From: Nannochloropsis salina CCMP1776
Lineage: Eukaryota; Sar; Eustigmatophyceae; Eustigmatales; Monodopsidaceae
Direction: 5' to 3'
Length of the DNA stretch: 64,000 nucleotides
NCBI GenBank assembly: GCA_004565275.1
Contig: SDOX01000019.1
Coordinates: 120,340-184,339 of the forward strand
Of this stretch, positions 52,401-62,752 are shown in pieces (the stretch's first letter is position 1; every line of letters starts with the position of its first letter). The translations under genes and the position numbers were made by a program. Under the pieces are notes generated by a model, which saw nothing but the letters and a program-made list of their open reading frames with translations, did no database searches and was not told where the DNA came from.

Positions 52401-52486
52401 TTTTGTCCACACTCAATTTGCCACCGCCTACCCTCCCCCCCAATGTGGTTCGTATCCCGTCGGTCGAGGGGAACAGGCGGGCTTGA
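49435..52486 (+). CDS. Q/P-rich RGG-box protein with helical C-terminus
   Basis: Unrecognised protein of about 938 residues. Preferred model: exon 1 49435-49533 (MTSNTAISYPGTKEGCGKAE, donor GTTAGT) and exon 2 49772-52486 after the strong acceptor CCCTTCCAACAG. The open frame also extends upstream of that acceptor to ATG 49691, which is the alternative start. The chain is mostly disordered: glutamine runs (around 50180 and 51450-51500), proline runs, Ser/Pro segments, and two similar QSPEEVLLNLRYSALPAP / SSPEECLLYLAQSPAPAP motifs. Near the C-terminus is an Arg/Gly box (RMPARRGGRRGVRGRGGDQR), then a charged helical domain of about 110 residues (HRLRELEAEVSNETGS, LVCETLAQLLRAKETNDD). The pattern fits an RNA-binding, granule-forming or transcription-related protein; that is inference. 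Confidence 0.65.
51447..51502 (+). repeat. CAG/CAA repeat encoding glutamine runs
   Basis: Encodes LQQQQQQQRNYLQQQQ in the Q/P-rich protein. Confidence 0.8.
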
Positions 52487-53321
52487 AAAGGAAACGGATG
52501 GCGGGGGAGGCACATGCCTCATACTGTAATGGCCCAAGAGGACTCTAGACGGGAGGATGGTATCTGCTCTGGCAGGGTGTCTATGATGTGGGATGTGAAG
52601 ACATGGCTGTGCGGAAGGCAAAGCTAAACAAATTTTGACCATGCGAGAGCTCGGATATCTCCGGCGGGTATCGCACCAAATGTGGCATGTATGATATGTG
52701 CCCGCATCCAATTTTTCTCGGAAGGGGAAGACTAGACACGCGTGTGGCCATTGAGGAAATTTGTATCATCTGATTGAAGAAGAAGTTCAATCAGAAATAT
52801 CAACAAGGATCTAATAAGCGTGAACTCATAAAGGTAATGGGGTCAAAGTATGGCTTCGATGGATGGTCAAAGGCATATCTGGTGCATTCGATTCTTTTAC
52901 CAACCCCCCCGTTTTTACCCTCCTTGCACGTATGATTTTTATTTTCTTTCTATCTCGAATTTCTCCTTTACGCACTCTTGTTTCCAATCACATGGCAATG
53001 TGCTTGACCCATTTGGCTCAACATGTTGGCTCCCTCAGATTTTCCATCGAAAGCGAATGTGCCCTAGGGCAGGCGTACAGGGGATTCGGTGCCGGGAAGG
53101 ATTCTAGGCGTTTGCTTTTCAACCGCTTCGCACGCTAGTCCCACCTTCCTCTCTCGCCTCGCACTCCATGGAGAGCCGATCGCCTCCAGTCGTGGTCGCC
53201 GGGACGATACCAACCCCTCGATTAACCGCTAATTTGGACACAAACATAGAATATCCTGTCCTCCTTTATACTAGCAGCGATCAATGCCTTCCCCTTATTC
53301 TCTTCCTCCTCCAAGGCTAAG
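52487..53321. other. Convergent intergenic stretch with one small open frame
   Basis: Between the Q/P-rich gene and the basic protein. Apart from the small frame at 52863-53138 nothing is seen. Confidence 0.45.
52863..53138 (+). CDS. Possible small ORF, 91 codons
   Basis: ATG-started frame, MVKGISGAFDSFTNPPVFTL, then a hydrophobic segment (LLARMIFIFFLSRISPL) and a mixed C-terminus ending RRLLFNRFAR. It could be a small membrane protein. No family match, no homologue known to me, and the region is convergent 3' flank, so chance is equally likely. Confidence 0.22.
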   Translation: MVKGISGAFDSFTNPPVFTLLARMIFIFFLSRISPLRTLVSNHMAMCLTHLAQHVGSLRFSIESECALGQAYRGFGAGKDSRRLLFNRFAR

Positions 53322-54881
53322 CTACCGCAAGCAATCTTCCACCGAGAGTCCCTTGGAAGTCCGCCGCCCCGCGGGGGGAAGATGGGCAATCCAATCGTTA
53401 TAGGCCTTGGGATCTTCCTTTAAGAGCGACACATTCTCTTCTTCCTCTCCGTCTTTCTCCGACTCTTCTTCGGAAGAAGATGGCACGTACGGTGCCACCT
53501 TAATCGTTTTCATCAGCTTAAAAATGGTCTTGCGCCGATTGGTTTTGTTTCCCCGTTCTCGAAAGACATGCTCTTCTTCATTTGGCTCTTCCTCCCTCTC
53601 CTTCGCTAGTGTGTTTGCACGCTCATGCTCCTGCGCCTTCGCACGCGTCAATTTTCCGTTTTTCTCAGGCACAAGCACTCTCGATACGGGGGAGGCCGCC
53701 TGTGTATCACGGCCTTGCTCCGCATCGTCCTTTCGGCGCTGCCGAAGTTGTCTCCCGTTGCCGGTTTTGCCAGTGCTGCCGCTATCCGCGTTTGGAGGAG
53801 TTCTCGTCTGGGCGTACGCCTGAGGTTGCGCCTTAACCAGGCCTTTCCTGGCCTTGAGGGCCGTCGAGCCCGTCCGCGTCCTGCCCGCCGGAGGAAGAGC
53901 GCTTGGGGTAGGGTGGGGGGGAGGTGTTCCTTTGGCTATGGACGGGGTCTTCACCGCGGTGGATGGAACGCTGGGCGACAGGACAGTCCCAACACAGGAC
54001 GATCGGCTCGTTGGCGGCGTCAGATCCTTTTCACGCCCTTTAGTCTTGCCGGCTGGCGTTGCTTGTGAAGAAGCAAGTGCCAGAGCGGTCAGGGGCCTGG
54101 GAGCCCCCGCGGCCGCACCCGCCTTGCCTGCCTCCTTTCTCGACGGCAGATTCTTGTTGCGGCCCTCTTTGATCTCAGGTGTAGGCGGACAGGGAAACAG
54201 GATCACGTTCTCCTTGGCGGCTGAGGGGGCCTCCACCTTTTTCCTTCCCGCTCTCCGGCGGGGTCTCCCGAAGGCCTTGGCCGTCCAGGGAGACTGACCG
54301 GGCCCGTTCGATTCGGAGGTACTCAATGAAGATGCGTTGGTGGCTTGGCGCGCCGCTTGACGCTGCAACTTACTTTCCAATAGGGCGTTTTGTGCAGCCG
54401 CAATGGAACCAAGGCTCTCCTTTTTGCATCCACTGCCCTGAGACTCTGTTTCTTTGGAAGATCCTGACGATTGAACGCGCGTCTGACGCGTTTCACGGGA
54501 AGGTACCACGGCGAGTTGGGTAATCGCTTCGTCGATTTCTTCCTCCTCTAATTCTTGAGGAGTCTGTCGGTGGGGGGGTCTCGGTGTACGCTGTTGGACG
54601 GGCGTCCGAGCCACGCTGGCCTTGGGGAGTGGGTGGTGACGAGAAACGGCGGGAGCACCAAGCTTCTTGGGCGTGGCTGCCGACGACGTGGACTTACTTG
54701 TCTGCGAATTTACTGTTTTACGCGCCTCTCTGGCATGGGTGGTGATACTTTGTGCGATGATTTCTTTGACGACCACTGGCGGCTCCTTAAAGTGGCGTTT
54801 TTGCGTCTTGACCGCGACATGGTGCATCCCAGCAGCGCCATCCATGTCTGTGGTTTTGCTCGGCATGCCTGTGCCTTTCAT
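53322..54881 (-). CDS. Basic disordered protein with a KEN motif
   Basis: Unrecognised 519-residue protein. ATG 54881 gives MKGTGMPSKTTDMDGAAGMH; the frame is open further upstream but without an ATG. Composition is Lys/Arg/Ser/Thr/Pro/Ala-rich and almost wholly disordered, with SP/TP sites. About residue 222 is AAKENVILFPCPPTPEIKE, where KEN followed by acidic/proline residues resembles an APC/C degron. Conserved-looking islands are EPPVVVKEIIAQSITTHARE near the start, TNRRKTIFKLMKTIKVAPYV, and the C-terminal DPKAYNDWIAHLPPAGRR. An acidic Ser/Glu patch (SSSEEESEKDGEEEE) precedes the last island. A nuclear, cell-cycle or chromatin role is suggested by composition only. Confidence 0.58.
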   Translation of the reverse strand: MKGTGMPSKTTDMDGAAGMHHVAVKTQKRHFKEPPVVVKEIIAQSITTHAREARKTVNSQTSKSTSSAATPKKLGAPAVSRHHPLPKASVARTPVQQRTPRPPHRQTPQELEEEEIDEAITQLAVVPSRETRQTRVQSSGSSKETESQGSGCKKESLGSIAAAQNALLESKLQRQAARQATNASSLSTSESNGPGQSPWTAKAFGRPRRRAGRKKVEAPSAAKENVILFPCPPTPEIKEGRNKNLPSRKEAGKAGAAAGAPRPLTALALASSQATPAGKTKGREKDLTPPTSRSSCVGTVLSPSVPSTAVKTPSIAKGTPPPHPTPSALPPAGRTRTGSTALKARKGLVKAQPQAYAQTRTPPNADSGSTGKTGNGRQLRQRRKDDAEQGRDTQAASPVSRVLVPEKNGKLTRAKAQEHERANTLAKEREEEPNEEEHVFRERGNKTNRRKTIFKLMKTIKVAPYVPSSSEEESEKDGEEEENVSLLKEDPKAYNDWIAHLPPAGRRTSKGLSVEDCLR

Positions 54882-55380
54882 TGTGTATCGTTGAGGAAAG
54901 AGTGTTGACAATTTGCATGGTGTTCGCGAAGGTGCACCGCCACAGCGGCGCGTAGGCCAAGTGTTGTGCAACGAACGAAGACTGGTTGCTCAGCCCGCAC
55001 GCGATATCGCAGGGAGACAAGTTGGACCTGACACATCGGAACATCTATCCTCAACGAACGGATACGGCGCCATCGACACCCTTGCCGCTTAACGACGTGT
55101 TCCGACTCATGATGAGCCACTTAGAGAAGCGTGGGTGTGGGGGGTGAATACTCACGGTTTCGGGTTTGAATTTTGAACGTCAGCAGACGCGGGAAAAGCC
55201 AAATTCCCGAGCATGCTCTGGCCCAGGAATTAGCTGCAGTCACATGCCCTGGCGTCATAGAATCCCACGCGGGTAGATTATTGTATGAAGTATGTTTCTG
55301 CGTGTAGCTCGTCCGCCAGTTTTTTCTAAAGCTCTTTTATGTCCACAGCAGGAGCTTGAACGACCCTTCCGAACAGCAAC
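54882..55380. other. Divergent intergenic region
   Basis: Between the KEN-motif protein (-) and the second C1A protease (+). A plus-strand frame at about 54960-55148 is open but has no start, donor or match. No gene called. Confidence 0.45.
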
Positions 55381-57735
55381 ATGATGCTTTCACGCCTCAA
55401 GGTGATGATCACCGTGCTCCTGTTCGTCACCATAACCGTGACCTTCTCCGTTGCTGAAAGCGACCCGGCTCCTGCTCATGATCAAGTACGAAAGCATAAG
55501 CGGCATCGCCGTGGGTGGGTGCTGCTGGGACATGAGACGGCTGCGGAGGAATGGAGCCGGTTTAAGCGGTAAGAAACCTGAGGGGTCCACGGAGAAATAT
55601 CCTTCTGCTTCTGCCCAAGCAGGCCTTAAAGTGCTAAAATGTCGGTCGTGCTCACTTGAATTGCTGCCAGACTGGGAAGGGATCATCCGCCTTTACGCTC
55701 GTCCCTCGTAGCTTTTCTACATCTCTTGATCGCAAAACACTCACTTGCAGGGATACTCATGACTGAAGAAGACGATTTACGCTTCTCATGCCCTCCCATT
55801 CGTACCAATTCGTTCCTGACAGATATTTCCGTAAAGTGTACCATTCGTCATCGGAAGAAGAGCACCGCTTCCAGGTATTCGCCTCCTCTTTAGCCGAGGC
55901 CCGGGTCCGCAACGCGCAAAACGTGGCGGCCGGCGGGGAGCATGTCTTCGGTGTGACGCGTTTTTCGGACGAGACCCCCGAAGAGTTCAACAGACGGTAC
56001 AAAGGGCGCAAAGGGCATGGCCGGGGAGTGGTGTCGGGGGCGGAGGTGCGGCGACCGCTCGCATACACGTCGGCACTGATGGGAAGGGAAGGACAGGAGG
56101 GGGGGAGCGTGGAGGTATCGCGACCCTCACAGGTGGATTGGGTGGCAGCGGGGGCAACGACCAGTATTGGAAACCAGGGTCAATGTGGGGTACGTGCTTC
56201 TGTTGGCAGTTGCCGCAGATTTGGCAAGTGGTGCCCTCATTTTTCTGCTGGTGGATTTCAGGCCAAATGCTTTCCCTTTTCCTCCCTCCCTTCCTCCCTC
56301 CCTCCCTCCCTCCCTCCCTCCCTCTGGCTTTTTTGGCCCTAACCAATTAATACTTTTCTTTTAAAATCCTCTGGACCCGGTCCTTGTTTTCGTGACATGC
56401 CCACCTTGCATGTGCGTTGCCGGCGTGCGCGGGAGAGACAGACTCCCCAGAGGGCGAAGTTAAACCGCACCCGTATCCCCCTGCTCTGCCATGCCCTCTC
56501 TTCCTTCCCTCCCTCCCTCCCTCATTTTTCTCCCTCCCTTGACCCCATCCTTCGCCACAGTCCTGCTGGGCCTTCTCCGCCACTTCCCAGATCGAATCCG
56601 CCTTCATCTTGGCCGGGCACGCCCCCTGGCGCCTGTCGGTGCAGCAAGTCACCTCGTGCACCTCGGGAGGCTTCGGCTGCGGGGGCGGCGACACCATTCA
56701 AGCCTATGAGCAGCTGTTGGGGATGGAGACCAAGACAGGCATGCCCATCCCCGGCGTGGTCGCGGCGGCCATGGCCCCCTACCAGCAGAGCATGTACGAG
56801 GAGTGCCTGTCCCCCCTCTGCACGGAACGGTGCCGGCTTAGGCAGATTGGTAACTTGAGCGTGGCCGCGGAGATGGAGGCATTGACTGGTGAGGGAGCAG
56901 GCGCCTTGGGCACGCAGGGTAGCGCAAGGACGCGGGGGAGAGAGTTTTTTTTTTAAAAAAAAAGTGGCGGGAAAGGGGCAACTGCCTGTGAAAGACGTCC
57001 ACACCCATCCTCCTTCCGTGGGGCTCACACTCCCCCTCCCTCCCTCCCTCTGTCCCTCCCTGCCTTCCTCCTCCCCTTCCCGCAGGCTACTACGTGACCC
57101 TGGCGGGCTGGTCCTACGCTACCCCTCCCTGCGACGACGCCTGTCAGGCCCAAGACTTGGAGCTTCTCAAGGCGAACGTGGCAGAGAAGGGACCGGCCTC
57201 CATCTGTGTGAATGCGGAGAGCTGGGGGCTTTATGTGGAGGTGGGGGGGAGGGGGAGGAGGAAAGAAGGAGGGGAGGGAGGCCTTCGAAAAGCGTGACCT
57301 CGTGGTCGGAAGCTTGTCTCACCTCCTGCTTTTCGGTCTCTCCCCCCCCCCCCTGTTTCCCCTCCCGCCTCCCGCCCTCCCGCCTTCCTCCGCCCTCCTC
57401 CCGCCCTTCCCTGCAGGGTGTGCTCATGACAGAGGCGTGTGGCAGCTTTGCTTACGACGCCCTCGACCATTGTGTGAACATCGTGGGCTACAACGACGAG
57501 GCACCCGAACCCTACTTTGTGGTGAGCACTCCCTGCCCCCGTCCCAACCATCCAATGTCCTACCGCTCCGGCCAAGGCTCCCTCCCTTCCCTCCCCCTTT
57601 CCCCTCCCTCCTCAGGTTCGGAACTCCTGGTCGACGTTGTGGGGAGAGGACGGGCACATCCTCCTCTCTTCGAAGAACAACACGTGCGGCCTTGCCAACG
57701 AGGCCACTTTCGTCACGATTGCCCCGGAGGATTAG
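55381..57735 (+). CDS. Papain-like cysteine protease (C1A), secreted, six exons
   Basis: C1A protease of 420 residues with a normal layout. Exons are 55381-55568, 55823-56189, 56561-56888, 57086-57240, 57417-57521 and 57616-57735; all GT-AG, phases close. Signal peptide: MMLSRLKVMITVLLFVTITV. The I29 propeptide follows: WSRFKRYFRKVYHSSSEEEH, then VFGVTRFSDETPEEF. Mature domain: Q181 and C187 in NQGQCGSCWAFSAT, SVQQVTSCTSG, GCGGG, H364 in LDHCVNIVGYND, N384 in VRNSWSTLWGEDGH. All catalytic residues are intact. Unlike the protease at 16883-19337 there is no membrane anchor, so it should be vacuolar or secreted. CCCT tracts precede several acceptors, and a GGGA tract starts right after the TAG stop. 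Confidence 0.94.
56277..56330 (+). repeat. (CCCT)n tract in the protease's second intron
   Basis: Pure CCCT units in the middle of the 56190-56560 intron. A second tract (about 56503-56545) sits nearer the acceptor. Confidence 0.75.
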
Positions 57736-57772
57736 GGGGGGAGGGAGGGAGGGAGGGAGGGAGGGGAGGAAG
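57736..57772 (+). repeat. GGGA tract directly after the protease stop codon
   Basis: GGGA units begin at the TAG and run about 35 bases into the 3'UTR. Confidence 0.75.
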
Positions 57773-58474
57773 GAAGTCTGGTGGAGGGGGTTAGGATTTA
57801 GGAGCGAGGACGTGATTGGGTAGGAGGGACGTGAGAGGGAGGGAGGTGTGAAAAGGCGACAAGTGGAAGGCGTGCTATGTCCCTCCCGAATCATCACACG
57901 CAAACGGGATGACGAGGGAAGGAGAAGGGCCGCCAGGGCGAGGAGAGTCAGGAATCGTAATGCAGTAGGAGGTCTGGGAGCGAGGATATTTTCTCCCTCA
58001 CATTCATTGTTTGTCATGCGTCCGCCCCGATGGCCGGAGGGAGTAAACCATTGTGTAGGGCAAGTAGGGTCCCGCCCGGCTATACGATACGATATTCCCA
58101 CCTTGTCTTGGGGATACGGAGAGCTTAAGACGCTTAGCCCCCGGGCTGGGCAGCTTACGGAGTGGATCGATGTATTTAAAGTTGAACTTAGGTGCTCGGC
58201 GGAGGGGGGAGAGAGGGAGGAAGGGAGGGTAAGGCAGGAGGAGGAATGCCAGAAGGTGGCCCGCGGCGAAGCGAGGAAAGAAGGACCGTCAAGCGTGTGC
58301 CTGGCGTTGGAGACGAAGCGAAGCGAAGTTTGGCAAGTGCGGCGCATGCTCTCACGAGAGCACTCGTTGCTTTCCTCTGCGCGCCAGCTCTCGTCTATAG
58401 ATTACCTCTGTCCCTCCTCCCCTCACCTGCTTGCCACTTTCATTTCTCCCTCTCTTTTTCCATCCCGCACAGAG
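57773..58474. other. Spacer between the protease and the GHR-like gene
   Basis: The GHR reading frame is open through most of this stretch (from 57848), but it crosses GGGA/GA-rich UTR-like sequence. No domain precedes the signal peptide at 58475. I treat it as noncoding: protease 3' end plus GHR promoter/5'UTR. Confidence 0.5.
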
Positions 58475-60261
58475 ATGCGCTCCTTCCCTCGGCTCCTCCC
58501 TTCATCCCTCCTCCTACTCCTCCTGCTCCCTTTCCCTCGTCCTACCACCTCTTTCACCCTGCCGTCCAGCCCTTTCCCACGTCGTCGCCCGCTCTCCCTC
58601 TCCCCCGCCCCTCCCCCCTCGCCTCCTCCTCCTCCTTCCTCCTACAAAGGCCTTCGCCTCCTGGAATGGACGAACGCCCTCATTTCCCAGAAGGCTCTGG
58701 TCAAGACGGCGCGGACCTCTTGGAACATGCTCTGGAAGGTGCACTTTGTCCCCTCGCTCCGCTCCATCTCTTTATATTTGTACATAAATTCATGTCCCAC
58801 CCTCTCCCTCCTTTCACCAGCTTCCCTCCCACCTGTACCTCGTCCTTCTCGTTTGATTAGAGGCTCTGTCCACCGCTTTCCCCTGGCCTCTCTTTTCCCT
58901 CTTTCCCTTCCTCCTCCCCTCCCTCTTTCCCTCCCGCGCCAGATCCTGATGACCGAGCTCGCCCCTCAAGGCAAAGACGGTGAATATGTCCGCCCGACGT
59001 ACTCCTTCACGGACTCGCTGGGCTCCCCCGCTTTTCCCCTGGAAGAAGGCCGCTACCATCTTTATGTGGGCAACGCCTGCCCCTGGTGCCACCGACTCAC
59101 CCTCGCCCACGCCCTGCGCGGCCTCTCCCAATCCCAACTTTCCTACTCCTACGCGATCGACGACCCCGAGAGAGCCTCCCGGGGGGGCTGGGCCTTCGAC
59201 ACGATGGGAAAAGGCGGCGGAGGGGAGGCGGGAGCTCCATTCGCCGACCCTGTCTTTGGTTGCCGCGACTTGAGGGAGGTATACGACCTCTGCGCCCCGG
59301 GCTACACCGGCCGGTGCACGGCGCCCGTCCTGGTGGACGTCAAACGCCGCCGGATCGTCAACAACGAAAGCAGCGACCTCCTCCGCTTCCTCAACCTCTT
59401 CCCTCCCCCCCCGGGACAGACTCACCCTGACGTGGATCTCTTCCCGCCCTCCCTGCGGCCTCGCATCCTGGAGATCAACGCCTGGGTGTACCCGCTCATC
59501 AACAACGGTGTCTACCGCTGTGGCTTTGCCACCTCCCAAGCTGCCTACGATCGGAGCGTCCGAGACGTCTTCCGGGGCCTGGAGCGCGTGGAAGCGATCT
59601 TGACGGACCAGCGATTTTTGGCGGGAGATGTCCTCACGGAAGCCGATGTGAGGAGGGGGGAAGAGGGCAAGGGGGAGGGCGACGCGCGAAGAGGAGGATT
59701 TCAGATTGTCTGTCGCTCCAGCATCTCCGCACGTTTAATTCCAGCACTTCTATGAAAGGCATTACGGACGTGTCTTTCATCCATTCATTTGTCCTTCCTC
59801 CCCCTGCTTTCCCCTTCCCGGACCTCCGACTGTGCAGGTCCGCTTGTTCCCCACCGTGATCAGGTTTGACGCGGTGTATGCATCCCTATTCAAATGTGCC
59901 GGGAAGCGAATTGCGGACTACCCGAATTTGACGCAGTGGATGAGGGAGGTATATCAAATCCCAGGGGTGCGGACCACGGTGGATATACCAGCGCTGATAC
60001 GAAGCTATTTCGTCCAGGTAGGAGGCAAATTGATCCGGAGGGGAAGCTGAGGGAGTGTCCACAAGAAAAAATGAGAGGCCTGAGAGGTGGAGGGAGGAAG
60101 GGACATGGGTGTCTCCACCTGATTCTCACGTTGTCATCCTCTCCCCTCCCCCTTCCCTCGGAAGCTCTTCCCCCTAAATCCCTCAGGAATTTGCCCCCAA
60201 GGCCCCACAGAAGAAGACCTTAAACTTTTGGAAAGACACGATAGGGAGGAGCGCTTTGTGA
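58475..60261 (+). CDS. Glutathionyl-hydroquinone reductase-like (xi-class GST), four exons
   Basis: Omega/xi-type glutathione transferase that reduces S-glutathionyl-hydroquinones. Exons are 58475-58738, 58943-59647, 59838-60017 and 60187-60261; 407 residues. The N-terminus MRSFPRLLPSSLLLLLLLPF is a signal peptide. It is followed by TTSFTLPSSPFPRRR, which looks like the phenylalanine-containing motif of plastid-targeted proteins in algae with secondary plastids. Catalytic cysteine 134 lies in VGNACPWCHRLTLAHAL; the family usually has CPWAHR. Further GHR blocks are RCTAPVLVDVKRRRIVNNES (thioredoxin-fold cis-proline, NNES), EINAWVYPLINNGVYRCGFA and FPTVIRFDAVYASLFKC, then the usual YPNLTQWMREVYQIPGV. 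The last exon ends KKTLNFWKDTIGRSAL. Plastid location is inferred. Confidence 0.92.
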
Positions 60262-60705
60262 AAGCAGGGGGAGGAGGTAGCATTTTTGCTACCAAGGGAG
60301 AAGAAGACAGGGAGGGAGGAACCGAAGGTACTTAAAGAAGCATCCCATATAAAACCAAAAATGCATCGAAAAGATACCGACAACACAGTCGCGTCCTGCA
60401 GATATTTTGACACGTGATTTTCAGTTTAATTGAATTCTTCTGTATTGAAAAAATCCGGCGGATGAAAGCGCCTGGGTGTCGAAAATATCCTTCGTAACGG
60501 TCACTCAGTCGCTTTAAATATCCGTTACCTCGATTTGATAATCTCTTTCTCTCCATCAAACGAGCTTCTATGTAAACAATAGGGTTGTGTTTCCAATGGT
60601 GCTGTTTTACATTCTGCCGTCTTGTTTGTCCTTCGAGTGTATCTTACTTGTACTTCCGGGTCTCATTTCCGATCCAAAACTCCGCGTCTGACTTTCCCTC
60701 CTTTG
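60262..60705. other. Convergent intergenic stretch
   Basis: 3' flanks of the GHR-like and PIS genes, AT-rich in the middle. Nothing else seen. Confidence 0.5.
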
Positions 60706-61671
60706 TTATTTCTTAATCGCCTTCAGCTTCTTCTTTTGTGCATCTGCTTCCGCCAGTGCCACAGCTGCAGAGGCCAGCTGAGCGACGTTGACGAGCTGCT
60801 TGATGGTGGCAAAGACCAGGGTGATCGACGCGAGCCAGCCCTCCACTGTGGTGGGGAGAAGCTCTTCCACTTCCCTCGGCACCCACGTGGGCATGGCGAT
60901 CCCCCCGAACTTCCCTCCTTTTCTCTGGATGTAGTTGATCAGGTAAAAGGCCTCTTGACCCAGACAGCAGGCGAAGAAGAGAGGCTTGCACGCGTAGTAC
61001 CAGCGCAAGACTGCGTTCTTCCCGGCGGTCGCCTCCTCCGACTTGTGATGAGCACCCGCGGCAGCCACGCAATGGAACCAGTGCGAGCCAATATCCAGCA
61101 TACACAGGCATATCCATCCGAATTTCCGGAGCTCATCTCCCTCTACTACCAAGTTCAACATGACCAAACCAGCGGTAGCGGTTCGATCCGTGACCATGTC
61201 CAGCACACCCCCGAAACCACTTTCTTGGCCGCACATGCGCGCCACGTAGCCGTCCACTGCATCCAAAGCAAACGCGAGGAAGTACAGGCTCACCACAGAC
61301 CTCCAGTCGCTCTTACGCTGCACACCGAGGTAGAAGGCATAGAGGGTAACGGCCACACGGACATAGCCGATCACGTTCGGAGCGTAAAAAAGGACGGCCC
61401 ATTTGCTCACGCTTCCCTTGCTGCGACTTCCTCCCGCACTTTTACGCACGCTGCTTTGCTTTTTGTTGGTGCTTGGGCTCTCATACGTGGGAGTGGAGGA
61501 CGCAGGGCTTCTCTTGGTGACAGGCGAGGCAAGGGGGCCGGCAATGGTCGCACGCCGGCTGCTGGCACGAGGCTTGGTCGTCGAGGTGATGCTGCCGTCG
61601 CCGCTACTGACGTTGGCAGTGCTCTTGACGACGCGACCACCACGAGTACGGTATGGACTTGTCCGTGGCAT
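60706..61671 (-). CDS. PIS1: CDP-diacylglycerol--inositol 3-phosphatidyltransferase
   Basis: Phosphatidylinositol synthase, a CDP-alcohol phosphotransferase of the ER membrane, 321 residues in one exon. The signature D-x2-D-G-x2-A-R-x8-G-x3-D-x3-D is complete: DAVDGYVARM, then GGVLDMVTDR, with D137, D140, D158 and D162 as the metal-binding aspartates. Before it, YAPNVIGYVRVAVTLYAFYL is the PIS-type first membrane segment. RWYYACKPLFFACCLGQEAF and GWLASITLVFATIKQLVNVA match later helices. The N-terminal 85 residues are a Ser/Thr/Arg/Pro-rich disordered extension. ATG 61671 is the first ATG of the frame. The C-terminus ends in lysines (KKKLKAIKK), a possible ER-retention tail (dilysine). Confidence 0.93.
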   Translation of the reverse strand: MPRTSPYRTRGGRVVKSTANVSSGDGSITSTTKPRASSRRATIAGPLASPVTKRSPASSTPTYESPSTNKKQSSVRKSAGGSRSKGSVSKWAVLFYAPNVIGYVRVAVTLYAFYLGVQRKSDWRSVVSLYFLAFALDAVDGYVARMCGQESGFGGVLDMVTDRTATAGLVMLNLVVEGDELRKFGWICLCMLDIGSHWFHCVAAAGAHHKSEEATAGKNAVLRWYYACKPLFFACCLGQEAFYLINYIQRKGGKFGGIAMPTWVPREVEELLPTTVEGWLASITLVFATIKQLVNVAQLASAAVALAEADAQKKKLKAIKK

Positions 61672-62752
61672 GACAAAAGGGGGGGAAGGGGCCGGACTGG
61701 TCCTAAAAAGAAAAATGGAGGGAAAATCAGTGTGGCCCAAGGTAAGTATGACGCGCTCCCAGGTAGCATGTGGTCTAAAGTACTTGGCTTACACCCCTCA
61801 ATTTCTGTGAAAAAAATACGCGAGATAGTCGTCATTGCCATGTAAAACTTGGACTGTGGTTTTGGAGAAAAAAAAACGACTGCTGATTCTCAGGCCCACC
61901 CAGGTCAAGAAGATGAGGAGGCTGGTTGAGGGGATCCTATACCACCGATAAGCGCCACGTTTGCTACAACATGAAAAACAATCCAACCATAGACATACTT
62001 TCCTCATATTGATGTAGGAATGGGGTAAGGCTTTCCCATTTCGCGAGCGATTTTTGATTTTCAGAAACAGGAATACGTGCTAAGGTCGCTGTGCAAGCGA
62101 TCAGATCTCCCGACGCGGCACGAGAAGACCGATATGACACAGCTTGGAAAAAAAACATCAACGCCCTTCACTTTCCACAACCCTCGCGGTCGGCACATTT
62201 CTCCCCACTTTACCAACCTGCGAGGCATCTTTTGCCTTGCATCCACGCTTTTCCATGGAATTTTCTCCTAGAACCCCACGGGGGAGGGTCCCAGGGGTTG
62301 GCACGAAAATCGCGAGAAGCGAGAGACAAGCCTGAAGCCAACCTCAACAAGCACCCGCCTGGGCCATGCAAGGATGGTAATGGACCGAGACGGACACGCG
62401 TGCTTACACGTACGCTTCTAATCATGGACAGGGTTAAAGGATAGCGAGCATGGGCCCTGTTCCTGCAATCAATCTGATCGCGTGGACGTGATTAGCCAGA
62501 GAGGATCTCTCTGCGGAAGGCAGATTTTTAGGTAAGCTGAGGGAGGTGAAGTTGCGTCTGGCAGGGTTAGGCTCCGGAAGACCATGATAAATCATCCGAA
62601 CAGGCAACGGTGCATTTCTGCACGCACCAACAGTTTTTCCCTTCTCCTTCGGGGGGCAAATTACTTTTTACAAGGGCCGTGCGGAATTTTAGATCCCATC
62701 CTAGCGCAGATTCTCTTCGCATCTCAACCACAAATTTATCCACTCTAGGAGT
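61672..62752. other. Divergent promoter region, PIS1 / PP2C
   Basis: About 1.1 kb between head-to-head genes. Short overlapping frames on both strands around 62077-62444 lack support. No clear element recognised. Confidence 0.45.

Noticed and set aside
54960-55148. Plus-strand open frame ending MMSHLEKRGCGG
   Set aside because: It lacks a start and a credible upstream exon. It lies in the promoter region between divergent genes.
57848-58474. In-frame upstream extension of the GHR-like protein
   Set aside because: It crosses GA-rich UTR-like sequence. The signal peptide at 58475 is a better start, and nothing upstream resembles the family.
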